Below are positions 47,315 to 57,188 of a stretch of 64,000 nt of DNA, in pieces. The stretch comes from Paraburkholderia kururiensis JCM 10599 = LMG 19447. GTDB taxonomy: Bacteria; Pseudomonadota; Gammaproteobacteria; Burkholderiales; Burkholderiaceae. Both the position numbers and the translations under genes were made by a program. How positions within the stretch are numbered: the first letter of the stretch is position 1; every line of letters starts with the position of its first letter. A model generated the notes under the pieces. It was not told where the DNA came from, made no database searches, and was given only the letters and a program-made list of their open reading frames with translations. The stretch is taken from positions 62,001 through 126,000 of the forward strand of contig NZ_RJZE01000006.1 of NCBI RefSeq assembly GCF_003986935.1. The letters run 5' to 3'.

Positions 47315-48076
47315 TTGCCCAGCGTACCGGCGCGGCCGGCCTTCGCGTTCGAACGGTTCGAACGACTTCGAGGCGCCCCAAACCGCACGGTCTGCGCAGG
47401 CAGCAAGCGATAAATCGTCATTTTACTTGCGCCCGGGGCTGGTTGCTCACCCTGACAACGAGATGCAACGAGTTGCACGCACGGATCCCGCAACGGGCAG
47501 GGACGGCGCCCACAGGCACGTTCGGTCACGTCGGCTCCGACGGTAACGGAATGTTGGTACAAAGAATTTGTCTGGCAGGCCTTCTCTCGCGCTCCACAGT
47601 TTGTGCGGTTGCGCGGCACAAGGCGGCCAGTGGCGAAAATACGGCGTGCGCCCGAAGCGTTCCGAGAAAACGGCGGAACATGGCGACGTCAAAATGAGGC
47701 GAGACACCCGAGGGGGAAGACGGGCGTTCCAGATCAGCTTCCCGCATGCGGCACGACCGCAGGTTTCAACGCGCAGCAAGGCCGCGCGCAGCACATTGCG
47801 CGCAGCAGGCCAAGGCGTCGAAGAAACCGGAAGCATTCGGACCACCGCATTCCGCGCGGCGTATCGAGCCATTGTTTGAAGCCGTATTCGCACGTGCCCC
47901 GCGGCCCTTCCATCCGTTTGCCGGATGGGCCCTCTGACGGCAATTCTCCCCGCCATCGTTCCTGCTCCAGCGTGCTTGTGACAACACAATAAGGCGCGGC
48001 ATGCCGCCGCCCGCCAGCGTCCCCGTGCCTGACAACCACGGGACGTGGGCCGGCAAGGCCGCTCTGGAGCCGTTCA
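47315..48076 (+). other. Long untranslated leader region of rne
   Basis: About 760 bases without a credible gene. Hairpins can be drawn at 47463-47476 (TGCAAC/GTTGCA), 47910-47928 (CCATCCG/CGGATGG, with further pairing outside) and in the last 50 bases (CCACG/CGTGG and GGCC/GGCC). E. coli rne has a 361-base structured leader by which RNase E limits its own synthesis, so an equivalent here is plausible. The exact start of the transcript is predicted, not known. Confidence 0.5.
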
Positions 48077-51000
48077 ATGAAACGCATGCTGTTTAATGCG
48101 ACGCAGCAGGAAGAACTGCGCGTTGCCATCGTCGACGGTCAGAAGCTGATCGACATCGACATCGAAACCGCCGGGCGCGAGCAGCGCAAAGGCAACATCT
48201 ACAAGGGCATCGTTACCCGCATCGAGCCGTCGCTCGAAGCCTGTTTCGTCAACTACGGCGAAGACCGCCACGGCTTCCTGCCGTTCAAGGAAGTGGCCCG
48301 CCAGTATTTCCGCGATGGCGTGGACATGCGCTCGGCGCGCATCCAGGACGCCCTGCGCGAAGGCCAGGAACTCATCGTCCAGGTCGAGAAGGAAGAGCGC
48401 GGCAACAAGGGCGCGGCGCTCACCACGTTCATCTCGCTCGCCGGCCGCTACCTCGTGCTGATGCCGAACAATCCGCGCGGCGGCGGTGTCTCGCGACGCA
48501 TCGAGGGCGACGACCGCCAGGAACTGCGCGAAACCATGGGTCAGCTACAACTGCCCGACGGTATGAGCATCATCGCGCGCACGGCCGGCATCGGGCGCAG
48601 CGCCGAAGAACTCCAGTGGGACCTGAATTACCTGCTGCAACTGTGGCGCGCCATCGAGGCCGCCTCGCAAAGCGGCCGCCAGGGCGAGCCGATGCTGATT
48701 TACCTGGAATCAAGCCTCGTGATCCGCGCGATCCGCGACTACTTCCAGCCCGATATCGGCGAAATCCTGATCGATACGACGGACATCTACGATCAGGCCC
48801 GCGCCTTCATGGACATCGTGATGCCCGACAACGTCGGGAAGGTGAAGCGCTACCACGACGATGTGCCCCTCTTCTCGCGCTTCCAGATCGAGCACCAGAT
48901 CGAGACCGCGTACTCGCGCACGGTGCCGCTGCCTTCGGGCGGCGCCATCGTGATCGATCACACCGAGGCGCTCGTCGCCATCGACGTGAACTCGGCGCGC
49001 GCCACCAAGGGCGCCGACATCGAGGAAACCGCCGCCCGCACCAACCTGGAAGCCGCCGACGAAGTGGCTCGCCAGCTGCGCCTGCGTGACCTGGGCGGCC
49101 TGATCGTGATCGACTTCATTGACATGGAGTCGGCCCGCAGCCAGCGCGAAGTCGAGCAGCGCCTGAAAGACGCGCTCAAGCACGACCGCGCCCGCGTGCA
49201 GATGGGCAAGATCTCGCGCTTCGGTCTGATGGAGCTGTCGCGTCAGCGTCTGCGCCCGGCGCTTTCCGAAGGCAGCCACGTCACCTGCCCGCGCTGCAAC
49301 GGCACGGGCCACATCCGCGACACCGAATCGTCCGCCTTGCAGGTCCTGCGCATCATTCAGGAAGAGGCGATGAAGGAAAACACCGCCGCGATCCACTGCC
49401 AGGTGCCGGTCGAAGTGACGGCCTTCCTGCTGAACGAAAAGCGCGCGGAAATCAACAAGATCGAGTCGCGCTTCAAGGTCAACGTCGTCCTGATTCCGAA
49501 CAAGCACCTCGACACGCCGCACTACAAGCTCGAGCGCCTGCGCCACGACGACGCGCGCCTCGACGAGCCGCGTGCATCCTGGAAGATGGCCGAAGACGCG
49601 GCCCGCGAAATGGAGTCCGAAACGGGCTACAGCAAGCGCAGCGAAGAAGTGAAGCCGAAGCAGGAGGCCGCGGTGAAGGGCATTACGCCTGAGCGTCCGG
49701 CACCCAGCGCACCGGTCAAGGCCGCGGAGCCCCAGGCGGCGCCCGCCCCGGCCGTTGCCGCGCCTGCGAGCGGCGGCTTCTTCGGCTGGCTCAAGGGATT
49801 GTTCGGCGTGCAGCCGGCTCCGGTCGCTACCGCTCCGACACCTGCGCAACCCGCAAAGACCGAACGTCCGGCACGTGAAGCGCGGCCGGAACGCCCGGCC
49901 GGCGAGCGCGGTGGCGATCGCAATCGCAACCGCCGCGGCGGACGCGACGCAGCCGCGCGCGGTGAAGGCGCAGCCGTCGGCGGACGTCAGCAGCAACCGG
50001 CTCAACGCCGTGAGGAACGCGAACCGCGTGAAGGCCGCGAAGGTCGTGAAGGTCGTGAGGCACGCGAGCCGCGCCAACCGCGTGAAGCCCGTGAAGTCCG
50101 CGAGGGCCGGGAAGGACGTGAGGGTCGCGAGGGCCGCGAAGGACGCGAGCAACGCATCGAGCGCGTAGAGCGCGGCCAGGAACGCGCCGACGCCGCGGCA
50201 GAAGGCACACCGCGCGGCGAACGGCAGGAGCGCGGTGAGCGCCGCGAACGTGGCGAGCGTGCGGAACGCGGCGAGCGCCGTCGTCCGCAAGCCGAGGCCG
50301 CAGCTGAGCAGTTGAACGTCCCGGGCGAGCTGCTGGCGCCTGAGTCGGGAACTGCCGTCGAGGCAAGTCTCGCGGAAGGCATCACTGAAGACATCGCACC
50401 GGAAGACCAGGGCGCCGCACCGCGTGAAGGCGAAGAACGCCGCCGCCGTCGTCGCGGCCGCCGTGGCGGTCGTCGCGAGCGCGAAGCTGAAGGCGCGAAC
50501 CTGACGCATACGGCCGACCTCGCGGAAGCCGGCGGCGACACGGAGCCTGAAGAGGGAGCGGAAGCCGTTCACGAAGTGGAGCATCACGGCGTGAAGCCGG
50601 CGGGCGCAGTGGAAGCCGTGGTCGCTGCTGTGGCGACAGAGAAGGTCGTCGTGACGGAACTCCAGCCCGCCATCGACGCCCCCGAACTCGCCGCGCAAGC
50701 CGCAGCGAAGATCGAAACCGTCGCGCCCATCGTGCCCGCGGAAGAAAGCGTCCCGGCTACGGAAGTCAGTCATGCGCCAGCGGTGCCGGCTACCGAACCG
50801 GCGCCTGTGCCGGCCCCCGCGATGACTCCGGTCGAGGTCGCTCCGGCTGCCGCCGCAGTCGAAACAGCGCCTGTCGCGCCGGTTGAAGCCGCGGCGCCTG
50901 CATCGGCCGAGACGGCTGCGCCGTCTCACGCCGCATCCGCTGAAACGGCACCCGCCGCGCAAGCGGCCCCGGAAAGCACCACGCCGCCGGTGGAAGAGGT

Positions 51001-51364
51001 TCCCGCAGTGGCACAGCCGGTTCCGGTGATTCGGGAAGACGTGATCCAGGCTGCGGTTCCGGCGCATGAAGCAGCCGTGCCCGCCGCCGCAACTCCCGTG
51101 GAAACGGCGCCGGCAGCAGTGGCCGAGGTCAAGCCCCGCCAAGCGGCGCCGCACGCCAACGGTCTGTCGCCGGAAACGCTGCAGCCGATGTTGGCAAACG
51201 CCGGCCTCGTCTGGGTCAACACGGACGCCGACAAGCTGCGCGCCGCGCAGGAAGCGGCCGCCCAGGTGGTGAGGCCGCCGCGTGCACCGCGCGAACGCAA
51301 GCCGCTGCCGCCGGCGGATTCGACGCCGATGCAACAGGTCGAGACCGTCAAGCACCCGCAGTAA
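48077..51364 (+). CDS. rne: Ribonuclease E
   Basis: RNase E is the central endonuclease of mRNA decay and rRNA/tRNA processing and the scaffold of the degradosome. The catalytic half keeps E. coli numbering: an S1 domain (about 35-125), catalytic D303 ([12 protein letters not shown]) and D346 (VIDFIDME), and the zinc-link cysteines C404/C407 (CPRCNGTG). The C-terminal half (about 530-1095) is low-complexity: an Arg/Glu-rich run with GRE/ERG repeats (644-738, bases 50006-50290), an [13 protein letters not shown] cluster, then a long Ala/Pro/Val/Glu region. A short amphipathic piece [13 protein letters not shown] near 570-582 looks like a membrane-targeting helix. The protein is 1095 residues long. 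Confidence 0.97.
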   Translation: MKRMLFNATQQEELRVAIVDGQKLIDIDIETAGREQRKGNIYKGIVTRIEPSLEACFVNYGEDRHGFLPFKEVARQYFRDGVDMRSARIQDALREGQELIVQVEKEERGNKGAALTTFISLAGRYLVLMPNNPRGGGVSRRIEGDDRQELRETMGQLQLPDGMSIIARTAGIGRSAEELQWDLNYLLQLWRAIEAASQSGRQGEPMLIYLESSLVIRAIRDYFQPDIGEILIDTTDIYDQARAFMDIVMPDNVGKVKRYHDDVPLFSRFQIEHQIETAYSRTVPLPSGGAIVIDHTEALVAIDVNSARATKGADIEETAARTNLEAADEVARQLRLRDLGGLIVIDFIDMESARSQREVEQRLKDALKHDRARVQMGKISRFGLMELSRQRLRPALSEGSHVTCPRCNGTGHIRDTESSALQVLRIIQEEAMKENTAAIHCQVPVEVTAFLLNEKRAEINKIESRFKVNVVLIPNKHLDTPHYKLERLRHDDARLDEPRASWKMAEDAAREMESETGYSKRSEEVKPKQEAAVKGITPERPAPSAPVKAAEPQAAPAPAVAAPASGGFFGWLKGLFGVQPAPVATAPTPAQPAKTERPAREARPERPAGERGGDRNRNRRGGRDAAARGEGAAVGGRQQQPAQRREEREPREGREGREGREAREPRQPREAREVREGREGREGREGREGREQRIERVERGQERADAAAEGTPRGERQERGERRERGERAERGERRRPQAEAAAEQLNVPGELLAPESGTAVEASLAEGITEDIAPEDQGAAPREGEERRRRRRGRRGGRREREAEGANLTHTADLAEAGGDTEPEEGAEAVHEVEHHGVKPAGAVEAVVAAVATEKVVVTELQPAIDAPELAAQAAAKIETVAPIVPAEESVPATEVSHAPAVPATEPAPVPAPAMTPVEVAPAAAAVETAPVAPVEAAAPASAETAAPSHAASAETAPAAQAAPESTTPPVEEVPAVAQPVPVIREDVIQAAVPAHEAAVPAAATPVETAPAAVAEVKPRQAAPHANGLSPETLQPMLANAGLVWVNTDADKLRAAQEAAAQVVRPPRAPRERKPLPPADSTPMQQVETVKHPQ

Positions 51365-51411
51365 GGCTGCGCGGTCGCTCGAACCGCGCTGCAAACCCCG
51401 CTGCAAACCCG

Positions 51412-51441
51412 AAAGCCCGCCCTCACCGGCGGGCTTTTTTT
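51412..51441 (+). terminator. Intrinsic terminator of rne
   Basis: AAAGCCCGCC and GGCGGGCTTT flank a short loop and are followed by a run of seven T. It lies 48 bases after the rne stop. Confidence 0.93.
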
Positions 51442-51649
51442 GTCCGACGCCTGTGCCCGGACGCCGCCAACGGCCGCAACGTGGCAGCGCCAGAGGCCCA
51501 CAACATGGCAGAGTTCCTCGCGAGCCTTCCACGCTTGAGGCGCCCCCTCGCCGGCAAGCCACCCGCAAAGCCCCACGCGGCCGGTCTGGTCCCATGTGGC
51601 AAAGAGGCGGTTCGGCTAAAATGCATGGTCAAGCCTTGTTAAAACCACC

Positions 51650-52768
51650 ATGTCCCGTCGCATCATCCCTGTCGCCGACGCCAACGCGCTCACCGTCCCT
51701 CGCTCCGCTGCCGGAGCCGCGAGCGCACCGCGCGGCGTACTCCTCGATACGCTGGCGCGGCCGTTGCGCGACCTGCGCATTTCGGTGACGGACCGCTGCA
51801 ACTTCCGCTGCGTCTACTGCATGCCGCGCGAGGTCTTCGACAAGGACCATCCTTTTCTGCCCCACAGCGCCCTGCTCACGTTCGAGGAAATCGAGCGGCT
51901 CGCAAAGCGCTTCGTCGCACACGGCGTCGAAAAAATCCGCCTCACCGGCGGTGAACCGCTGCTGCGCAAGAACGTCGAGCACCTGGTGGAACGCCTCGCC
52001 ACGCTGACCACGCCCGACGGACGTCCGCTCGATCTCACGCTCACCACGAACGGCTCGCTGCTCGCGCGCAAGGCGCGCAGCCTCAAGGATGCCGGGCTCA
52101 CGCGCGTCACCGTGAGTCTCGATGCGCTCGACGACGCCCTCTTTCGCCGCATGAACGACGCCGACTTCGCCGTCGCCGACGTGCTCGAAGGCATCGCTGC
52201 CGCCGAGGCCGTGGGCCTCGCCCCGCTGAAGGTCAACATGGTCGTCAAGCGCGGCACCAACGACGCGGAAATTCTGCCCCTCGCCCGCCACTTCCGCGGC
52301 TCCGGCATCGTGCTGCGCTTCATCGAGTACATGGACGTGGGCACGTCAAACGGCTGGAACATGACCGAAGTGCTGCCGTCCGCCGACGTCGTCAGCCGCA
52401 TTCACGCGGAGTTTCCGCTGGTGCCGCTCGAAGCGCATAGCGCTGCCGAAACTGCGCAACGTTGGGCCTATGCCGACGGTGCCGGCGAAATCGGCGTGAT
52501 TTCCAGCGTCACGCGCGCGTTCTGCGGCACCTGCACGCGCGCTCGCCTCTCGACGGAAGGCAAGCTCTACCTGTGCCTCTTTGCCTCGGCCGGCTACGAC
52601 CTGCGCGCGCTCGTGCGCGGCGACGCCACGGACGACGACATCGACGGCGCCATCACGCACATCTGGCAAGGCCGCGCCGACCGCTATTCGCAATTGCGCG
52701 GCAGCAGCGCTGGACAACCGCCTTCCGGAGACGGCGGCCGGATCGAAATGTCGTACATCGGCGGCTGA
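51650..52768 (+). CDS. moaA: GTP 3',8-cyclase (molybdenum cofactor)
   Basis: MoaA is the radical-SAM enzyme that starts molybdopterin synthesis from GTP. The 372-residue protein has the N-terminal cluster motif [13 protein letters not shown] (C50, C54, C57) and the C-terminal cluster [20 protein letters not shown] (CxxCx13C). It ends in the functional Gly-Gly pair. It carries a longer N-terminus than E. coli MoaA (about 30 extra residues). mobA follows after 13 bases. No molybdenum-cofactor riboswitch is apparent upstream. Confidence 0.96.
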   Translation: MSRRIIPVADANALTVPRSAAGAASAPRGVLLDTLARPLRDLRISVTDRCNFRCVYCMPREVFDKDHPFLPHSALLTFEEIERLAKRFVAHGVEKIRLTGGEPLLRKNVEHLVERLATLTTPDGRPLDLTLTTNGSLLARKARSLKDAGLTRVTVSLDALDDALFRRMNDADFAVADVLEGIAAAEAVGLAPLKVNMVVKRGTNDAEILPLARHFRGSGIVLRFIEYMDVGTSNGWNMTEVLPSADVVSRIHAEFPLVPLEAHSAAETAQRWAYADGAGEIGVISSVTRAFCGTCTRARLSTEGKLYLCLFASAGYDLRALVRGDATDDDIDGAITHIWQGRADRYSQLRGSSAGQPPSGDGGRIEMSYIGG

Positions 52769-52781
52769 ACAAGACACGCCG

Positions 52782-53396
52782 ATGAACATGCCCGCCGACC
52801 GCATCACCGGACTCGTGCTCGCCGGCGGACGCGGCACTCGCATGGGCGGCGCCGACAAAGGTCTGCAACCGCTGCAAGGGGAAGCACTGGCGCTGCATGT
52901 CATGCGGCGCCTCGCGCCACAGGTCGGTCCGCTACTCGTCAGCGCGAACCGGCATCAGGACGCCTACGCCGCGCTCGGCGCGCCCTGGCACGCCGCGGTC
53001 GTAACCGACTCCCTGCCCGACTACGCCGGACCGCTCGCAGGACTGCTCGCCGGCATGCTTGCGGCACGCACCGAATGGCTGCTAGCAGCACCTTGCGACT
53101 CACCGTGGCTGCCGGCCGATCTCGCCCAACGTCTCGCCGAAGCGGTCGAAGCCGACGACGCCGACATTGCGACCGCGAAGACCACCAACGCCGCCGGCGA
53201 GACTTCGCTGCATCCGGTCTTCGTCCTGCTGCGCACCTCGCTTGCCGACGACCTCGCGGCCTTTCTGGCCGCGGGCGAGCGCAAGGTTCGCGCGTGGTAC
53301 GCGCGCCACAAGGCCGTTGAAGTGACCTTTGCCGATGAACGCGCGTTTTACAATATCAATTCATTGCAGGAACTCGCCGAATCCGGGCGCGCGTGA
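52782..53396 (+). CDS. mobA: Molybdenum cofactor guanylyltransferase
   Basis: MobA attaches GMP to molybdopterin to form the MGD cofactor of DMSO-reductase-type enzymes. The 204-residue nucleotidyltransferase has the N-terminal LVLAGGRGTRMGGADKGL loop and the metal-binding DSPWLPAD segment. The ATG at 52782 is 13 bases after moaA. Together with moeA it forms a moaA-mobA-moeA cluster. Confidence 0.94.
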   Translation: MNMPADRITGLVLAGGRGTRMGGADKGLQPLQGEALALHVMRRLAPQVGPLLVSANRHQDAYAALGAPWHAAVVTDSLPDYAGPLAGLLAGMLAARTEWLLAAPCDSPWLPADLAQRLAEAVEADDADIATAKTTNAAGETSLHPVFVLLRTSLADDLAAFLAAGERKVRAWYARHKAVEVTFADERAFYNINSLQELAESGRA

Positions 53397-53503
53397 CCAT
53401 GCCAGGCGCGCCACGATGCGCGCGTGTGCGGGGTCCGCAAGACACCGCCGCTCATCCTGGTACGACCGCCGGATTCCTTCCGGGCGCGACGCATCTCCAA
53501 TCA

Positions 53504-54817
53504 ATGACCACGCTTAACAACCTGTCCCGTTGCGTCGCCGATTACGATCCCGAGGCGTTGCCCGTTGCCGCCGCCCAGGCCATCGTGCGCCAGTGGGCCA
53601 CGCCCGTCACGGCTGCTGAACGCGTGCCGCTGCGCGATGCGCTCGACCGCGTGCTCGCCGCAGACATCGTCTCTCCCATCAACGTGCCCGCGCACGACAA
53701 CTCCGCCATGGACGGCTACGCCTTCGACGGCACAGCCCTCGGCACAAGCGCGGCGAGCGGCGACGCCCCGCGCACCGTCGAGCTGAAGATTGCCGGCAAG
53801 GCGTTCGCCGGACACCCGTTCGACGGCAAGGCCGCGCGCGGCACGTGCGTGCGCATCATGACCGGCGCGCCGATGCCCACCGGCTGCGACACGGTCGTGC
53901 CTCAGGAACTCACGAAGGTGGAAGGCGAGACGGTATCGTTCGCCGCCAGCACCGTTCGGCCAGGCGCCAACCGGCGACGCGCGGGCGAAGACCTGGCCGC
54001 AGGGCAGCCGGCGTTGCGTGCGGGCCGCTGGATGCGCGCCGCCGACATCGGCCTCGTGGCCTCGCTCGGGATCGCCGAAGTACCGGTGCACAGGCGTCTG
54101 CGCGTCGCGTTCTTCTCGACCGGCGACGAGCTGCGTTCCATCGGCGAGCCGCTCGCGGCAGGCTGCATCTACGACAGCAACCGGCACACGCTCTATGCAA
54201 TGCTTCGCCGCCTCAACGTGGAAGCCATCGACCTCGGCGTTGTGCGCGACGAACCGGGCCCACTCGAAGCCACCATTCGCAATGCAGCCGCCAATGCCGA
54301 CGTCGTGCTGAGCTCGGGCGGCGTGTCGGTGGGCGAAGCCGACTTCACGCGCAAACTGCTCGACACCATCGGCGACGTGGCGTTCTGGAACCTCGCCATG
54401 CGGCCCGGCCGTCCGCTCGCCTTCGGCCGCATCTGGTCCGGGGCGCGTGCCGGCGACGGCCATCCCGCGCTGTTCTTCGGTTTGCCGGGCAACCCGGTCG
54501 CGGTGATGGTCACGTTCTACCAGATCGTGCGCGAGGCGCTGATCGCGATGACCGGGGCCTCGGTGAACCCGGTGCCGCTGATCGACGCCGCCTGCACGGT
54601 CGCTATCCGCAAGCGGCCCGGCCGCACGGAATTTCAGCGCGGCATCGCCAGCCGCGACGCGCACGGCCAATGGCACGTCACGCCCACGGGCTCGCAAAGC
54701 TCGGCGGCGCTGAGTTCGATGAGCGAGGCCAACTGCTTCGTCGTCCTTGCGCACGATGCCGCCGATCTCGACGCAGGCGACCGCGTCGACATCATGCTGT
54801 TCGATGCACTCGTCTGA
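53504..54817 (+). CDS. moeA: Molybdopterin molybdenumtransferase
   Basis: MoeA inserts molybdate into adenylylated molybdopterin. The 437-residue protein has the MoeA opening with ALDRVLAADIVSPINVPAHDNSAMDGYA, the TGAPMP segment, and the MoCF-binding SSGGVSVGEADF and GLPGNPVAVMVTF motifs. ATG at 53504 is used (frame opens at 53393). It lies 107 bases after mobA. Confidence 0.95.
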   Translation: MTTLNNLSRCVADYDPEALPVAAAQAIVRQWATPVTAAERVPLRDALDRVLAADIVSPINVPAHDNSAMDGYAFDGTALGTSAASGDAPRTVELKIAGKAFAGHPFDGKAARGTCVRIMTGAPMPTGCDTVVPQELTKVEGETVSFAASTVRPGANRRRAGEDLAAGQPALRAGRWMRAADIGLVASLGIAEVPVHRRLRVAFFSTGDELRSIGEPLAAGCIYDSNRHTLYAMLRRLNVEAIDLGVVRDEPGPLEATIRNAAANADVVLSSGGVSVGEADFTRKLLDTIGDVAFWNLAMRPGRPLAFGRIWSGARAGDGHPALFFGLPGNPVAVMVTFYQIVREALIAMTGASVNPVPLIDAACTVAIRKRPGRTEFQRGIASRDAHGQWHVTPTGSQSSAALSSMSEANCFVVLAHDAADLDAGDRVDIMLFDALV

Positions 54818-54865
54818 ATCACCGTCTTTCACCAACCAACACACACGACCACGGGTCTCGACTCA

Positions 54866-55141
54866 ATGAAAAAGCAGATCTCCTTCATCGCTCCGGGGCA
54901 GACCGCCAAAGCGCTCATCCTGGTCTACCTGACCTTCAGCGTGCCGATCGTGCTGCTCGGCGTGCTCGTGGCGTTCATTCGCTACGGTTCGGTGGAGCTG
55001 AGCACCGTGTTCAGCGCGCTCCTGCTCAACGCGATTCTCGGTTTCATCCTGCTGTGGATTGCGTGCCACGCGTACAACTGGGTCGCCTCGCGTTTCGGCG
55101 GCATCGAAATCCATCTCTCCGATGTGCCCGAGGAAGCGTAA
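54866..55141 (+). CDS. Small two-helix membrane protein of unknown function
   Basis: I do not recognise this 91-residue protein. It has two clear hydrophobic segments (about 17-39 and 50-71) with a short loop, and a polar C-terminus containing NWVASRFGGIEIHLSDVPEEA in part. The stop TAA is directly followed by the ATG of the GNAT gene, so the two are co-translated. It follows moeA by 48 bases. A short regulatory or scaffolding role is possible, but there is no evidence for a function. Confidence 0.7.
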   Translation: MKKQISFIAPGQTAKALILVYLTFSVPIVLLGVLVAFIRYGSVELSTVFSALLLNAILGFILLWIACHAYNWVASRFGGIEIHLSDVPEEA

Positions 55142-55672
55142 ATGACCGCCGTCGTTCGTCCCGCAACGCCCGCCGATGTCGGCGCGATCTTCGCGCTGAT
55201 GTACGAACTGGCCGAATACGAAAAGCTCACGCATCTGTTCGTTGCAACCGAAGCGGGTCTCAACGACGCGCTGTTCGGTCCGCGGACGGCATCGGAAGCG
55301 CTGGTCGCCGACGACGACGGACGCGTGGTCGGCTACGCCCTCTTCTTCCACAACTTCTCGACCTTTCTCGGCCGGCGCGGGCTCTACCTCGAAGACCTGT
55401 ACGTGCAGCCGTCGCAGCGCGGCACGGGGCTCGGCAAAGCCATGCTGAGCCGCCTCGCGGCGCTGGCACGCGAGCGCCAATGCGGACGTTTCGAATGGTC
55501 GGTGCTCGACTGGAACCAGCCGGCCATCGATTTCTACGAGAAGCTGGGCGCCACCGTGCTGCCCGACTGGCGCATCGTGCGCATGACGGGCGACGCCATC
55601 GACCGCCTCGCCGACACAGCGCCGCCCGCCAGCGTGCAGACTCGCCAAGAACGGGCACAGCCGCCGCGTTGA
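55142..55672 (+). CDS. GNAT-family N-acetyltransferase
   Basis: The 176-residue acetyltransferase has the acetyl-CoA-binding motif A, YVQPSQRGTGLGKAML, and the late tyrosine motif AIDFYEKLGATVL. The pattern, with the tandem of LYLEDLYVQP and WSVLDWNQPAI, is that of the diamine/spermidine-type GNAT proteins, but the substrate is open. The start is immediately after the stop of the small membrane protein. Its stop lies inside an inverted repeat shared with rmuC. Confidence 0.88.
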   Translation: MTAVVRPATPADVGAIFALMYELAEYEKLTHLFVATEAGLNDALFGPRTASEALVADDDGRVVGYALFFHNFSTFLGRRGLYLEDLYVQPSQRGTGLGKAMLSRLAALARERQCGRFEWSVLDWNQPAIDFYEKLGATVLPDWRIVRMTGDAIDRLADTAPPASVQTRQERAQPPR

Positions 55673-55699
55673 CCGCGCTCACTACGCCGCGGTCAACGC
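55666..55699. terminator. Hairpin between convergent GNAT and rmuC genes
   Basis: GCGTTGACCGCG and CGCGGTCAACGC are exact complements with a ten-base loop. The left arm covers the GNAT stop codon; the right arm ends five bases before the rmuC stop. No T-run follows on either strand. It is probably a shared 3'-end structure. Confidence 0.5.
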
Positions 55700-55703
55700 A
55701 AGT

Positions 55704-57188
55704 TCAGGGCTCGTCCGAGTCCGCGCCTGAAAGCGCCTCACCCAGCACGCCGCTCGCCTCTTCACCCGGCAGTGCCTCGACGTCGCGCAGCTTGCGGTTC
55801 ATCGCACGCGTGCGCACCTCGGCGGCCTCGATGGAGCGCGTCACCGTTTCGAGCTGCGACTTCGTTTTCGCGAGCACGTCGCCGAACTTGCCGAACTCGG
55901 TTTTCACCGCGCCCAACACCTGCCAGACCTCGCTCGACCGCTTTTCGATGGCGAGCGTGCGGAAACCCATCTGCAGACTGTTCAGCAGCGCCGTCAGCGT
56001 AGTCGGCCCCGCGATGGTCACGCGATAGTCGCGCTGCAACAGGTCGGTGAGGCCAGGGCGCCGCAAGATCTCCGCGTACAGCCCTTCGGTGGGCAGGAAC
56101 AGCAGCGCGAAGTCGGTGGTATGCGGCGGCGCCAGATATTTCTCCGCGATGGTGCGCGCCTCGCCGCGCACGCGCGCTTCGAGCGCACGGCCTGCCTCGT
56201 CGATGGCCGCCACGTCGGCACGCTCCTGCGCGTCAATCAGCCGCTCGTAGTCCTCGCGCGGAAATTTCGCGTCGATGGGCAGCCACACCGGCGCCACGGT
56301 GCCCGTCGCGTCGGGACGGCCCGGCAGTCGAATCGCGAACTCCACGCGCTCGCCGCTCTTCGGCACCGTCGCGACGTTCTTCGCGTACTGGTCCGGCGTG
56401 AGCATCTGTTCGAGCAGCGCTTCGAGCTGCACTTCGCCCCACGTGCCGCGCGTCTTCACGTTCGTCAGCACCTTCTTCAGGTCACCGACGCCCGCCGCCA
56501 GCGTCTGCATCTCGCCCAACCCGCGATGCACCTGCTCGAGCCGGTCGGACACCAGCTTGAACGACTCGCCGAGGCGCTGCTCGAGTGTGGCGTGCAGCTT
56601 TTCGTCCACGGTGCGGCGCATCTCTTCGAGCTTCGTCGCGTTGTTCGCCTCGATGTCCTTGAGCCGCTGCTCGATGGTGGCGCGCACTTCGGCAAAGCGC
56701 CGGTCGTTCGCTTCGGTCAACTGCGAAAGTTGCAGCGTGAGCGTGTCGCCGAAACGCTTGAGCGCCGAGCCCTGCTCGTCACGCGCCTGGAGCGCCTGCT
56801 GCTGCAGGCTCTGGCGCACGGCTTCGAGCTGCTGTGCGTTGGTCTCGGTGAGCTTGACGAGCTGTTGCGCGAAGCCGTCGATCTGGTTGTTCTGCACGGT
56901 CGCGATGCTCGTGAGCTGCGTCGCGAGCGTCTGCTGAAATTGCGCGAGGCCGCTGCCCAGTTCAGTGCGGGAGGCCTGCGCGGTCTGCGCGATGTCCGTG
57001 CGCAGCTCGCGTTCGAGCCGTTCGGCGGTACGTGACTGCACATCATTGAATGCCGCGAGCCGGTCGGCCAGCTCGTGGAGCCCCGCCTGCGCCGAGCCGT
57101 CGCGCCCGCGCATCGCCACGACGAGCACGATCACGAGCGCCGTGGCCAGCACGATCACGGCAATCGACATCAACAGCATCGCCGTCAT
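55704..57188 (-). CDS. rmuC: DNA recombination protein RmuC
   Basis: RmuC limits inversions at short inverted repeats and is predicted to be a nuclease. The 494-residue protein has one N-terminal membrane segment (about residues 4-27), a long coiled coil (about 35-235, rich in Gln/Glu/Leu) and the conserved nuclease-like domain containing TRGTWGEVQLEALLEQML and the PIDAKFPREDYERL motif. It overlaps the next gene ghrB by four bases (that gene precedes it on the minus strand). Confidence 0.94.
   Translation of the reverse strand: MTAMLLMSIAVIVLATALVIVLVVAMRGRDGSAQAGLHELADRLAAFNDVQSRTAERLERELRTDIAQTAQASRTELGSGLAQFQQTLATQLTSIATVQNNQIDGFAQQLVKLTETNAQQLEAVRQSLQQQALQARDEQGSALKRFGDTLTLQLSQLTEANDRRFAEVRATIEQRLKDIEANNATKLEEMRRTVDEKLHATLEQRLGESFKLVSDRLEQVHRGLGEMQTLAAGVGDLKKVLTNVKTRGTWGEVQLEALLEQMLTPDQYAKNVATVPKSGERVEFAIRLPGRPDATGTVAPVWLPIDAKFPREDYERLIDAQERADVAAIDEAGRALEARVRGEARTIAEKYLAPPHTTDFALLFLPTEGLYAEILRRPGLTDLLQRDYRVTIAGPTTLTALLNSLQMGFRTLAIEKRSSEVWQVLGAVKTEFGKFGDVLAKTKSQLETVTRSIEAAEVRTRAMNRKLRDVEALPGEEASGVLGEALSGADSDEP

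Noticed and set aside
50006..50290. Regular nine-base repeats suggesting a CRISPR or minisatellite
   Set aside because: The units lie in frame inside rne and encode GRE/ERG tripeptides; there are no spacers of unique sequence.
48710..51595. A 961-codon open frame on the minus strand opposite rne
   Set aside because: The frame is open because the rne codons are GC-rich; its product is dominated by Arg, His, Ala and Gly with no domain pattern, while the plus strand encodes RNase E with all catalytic residues.
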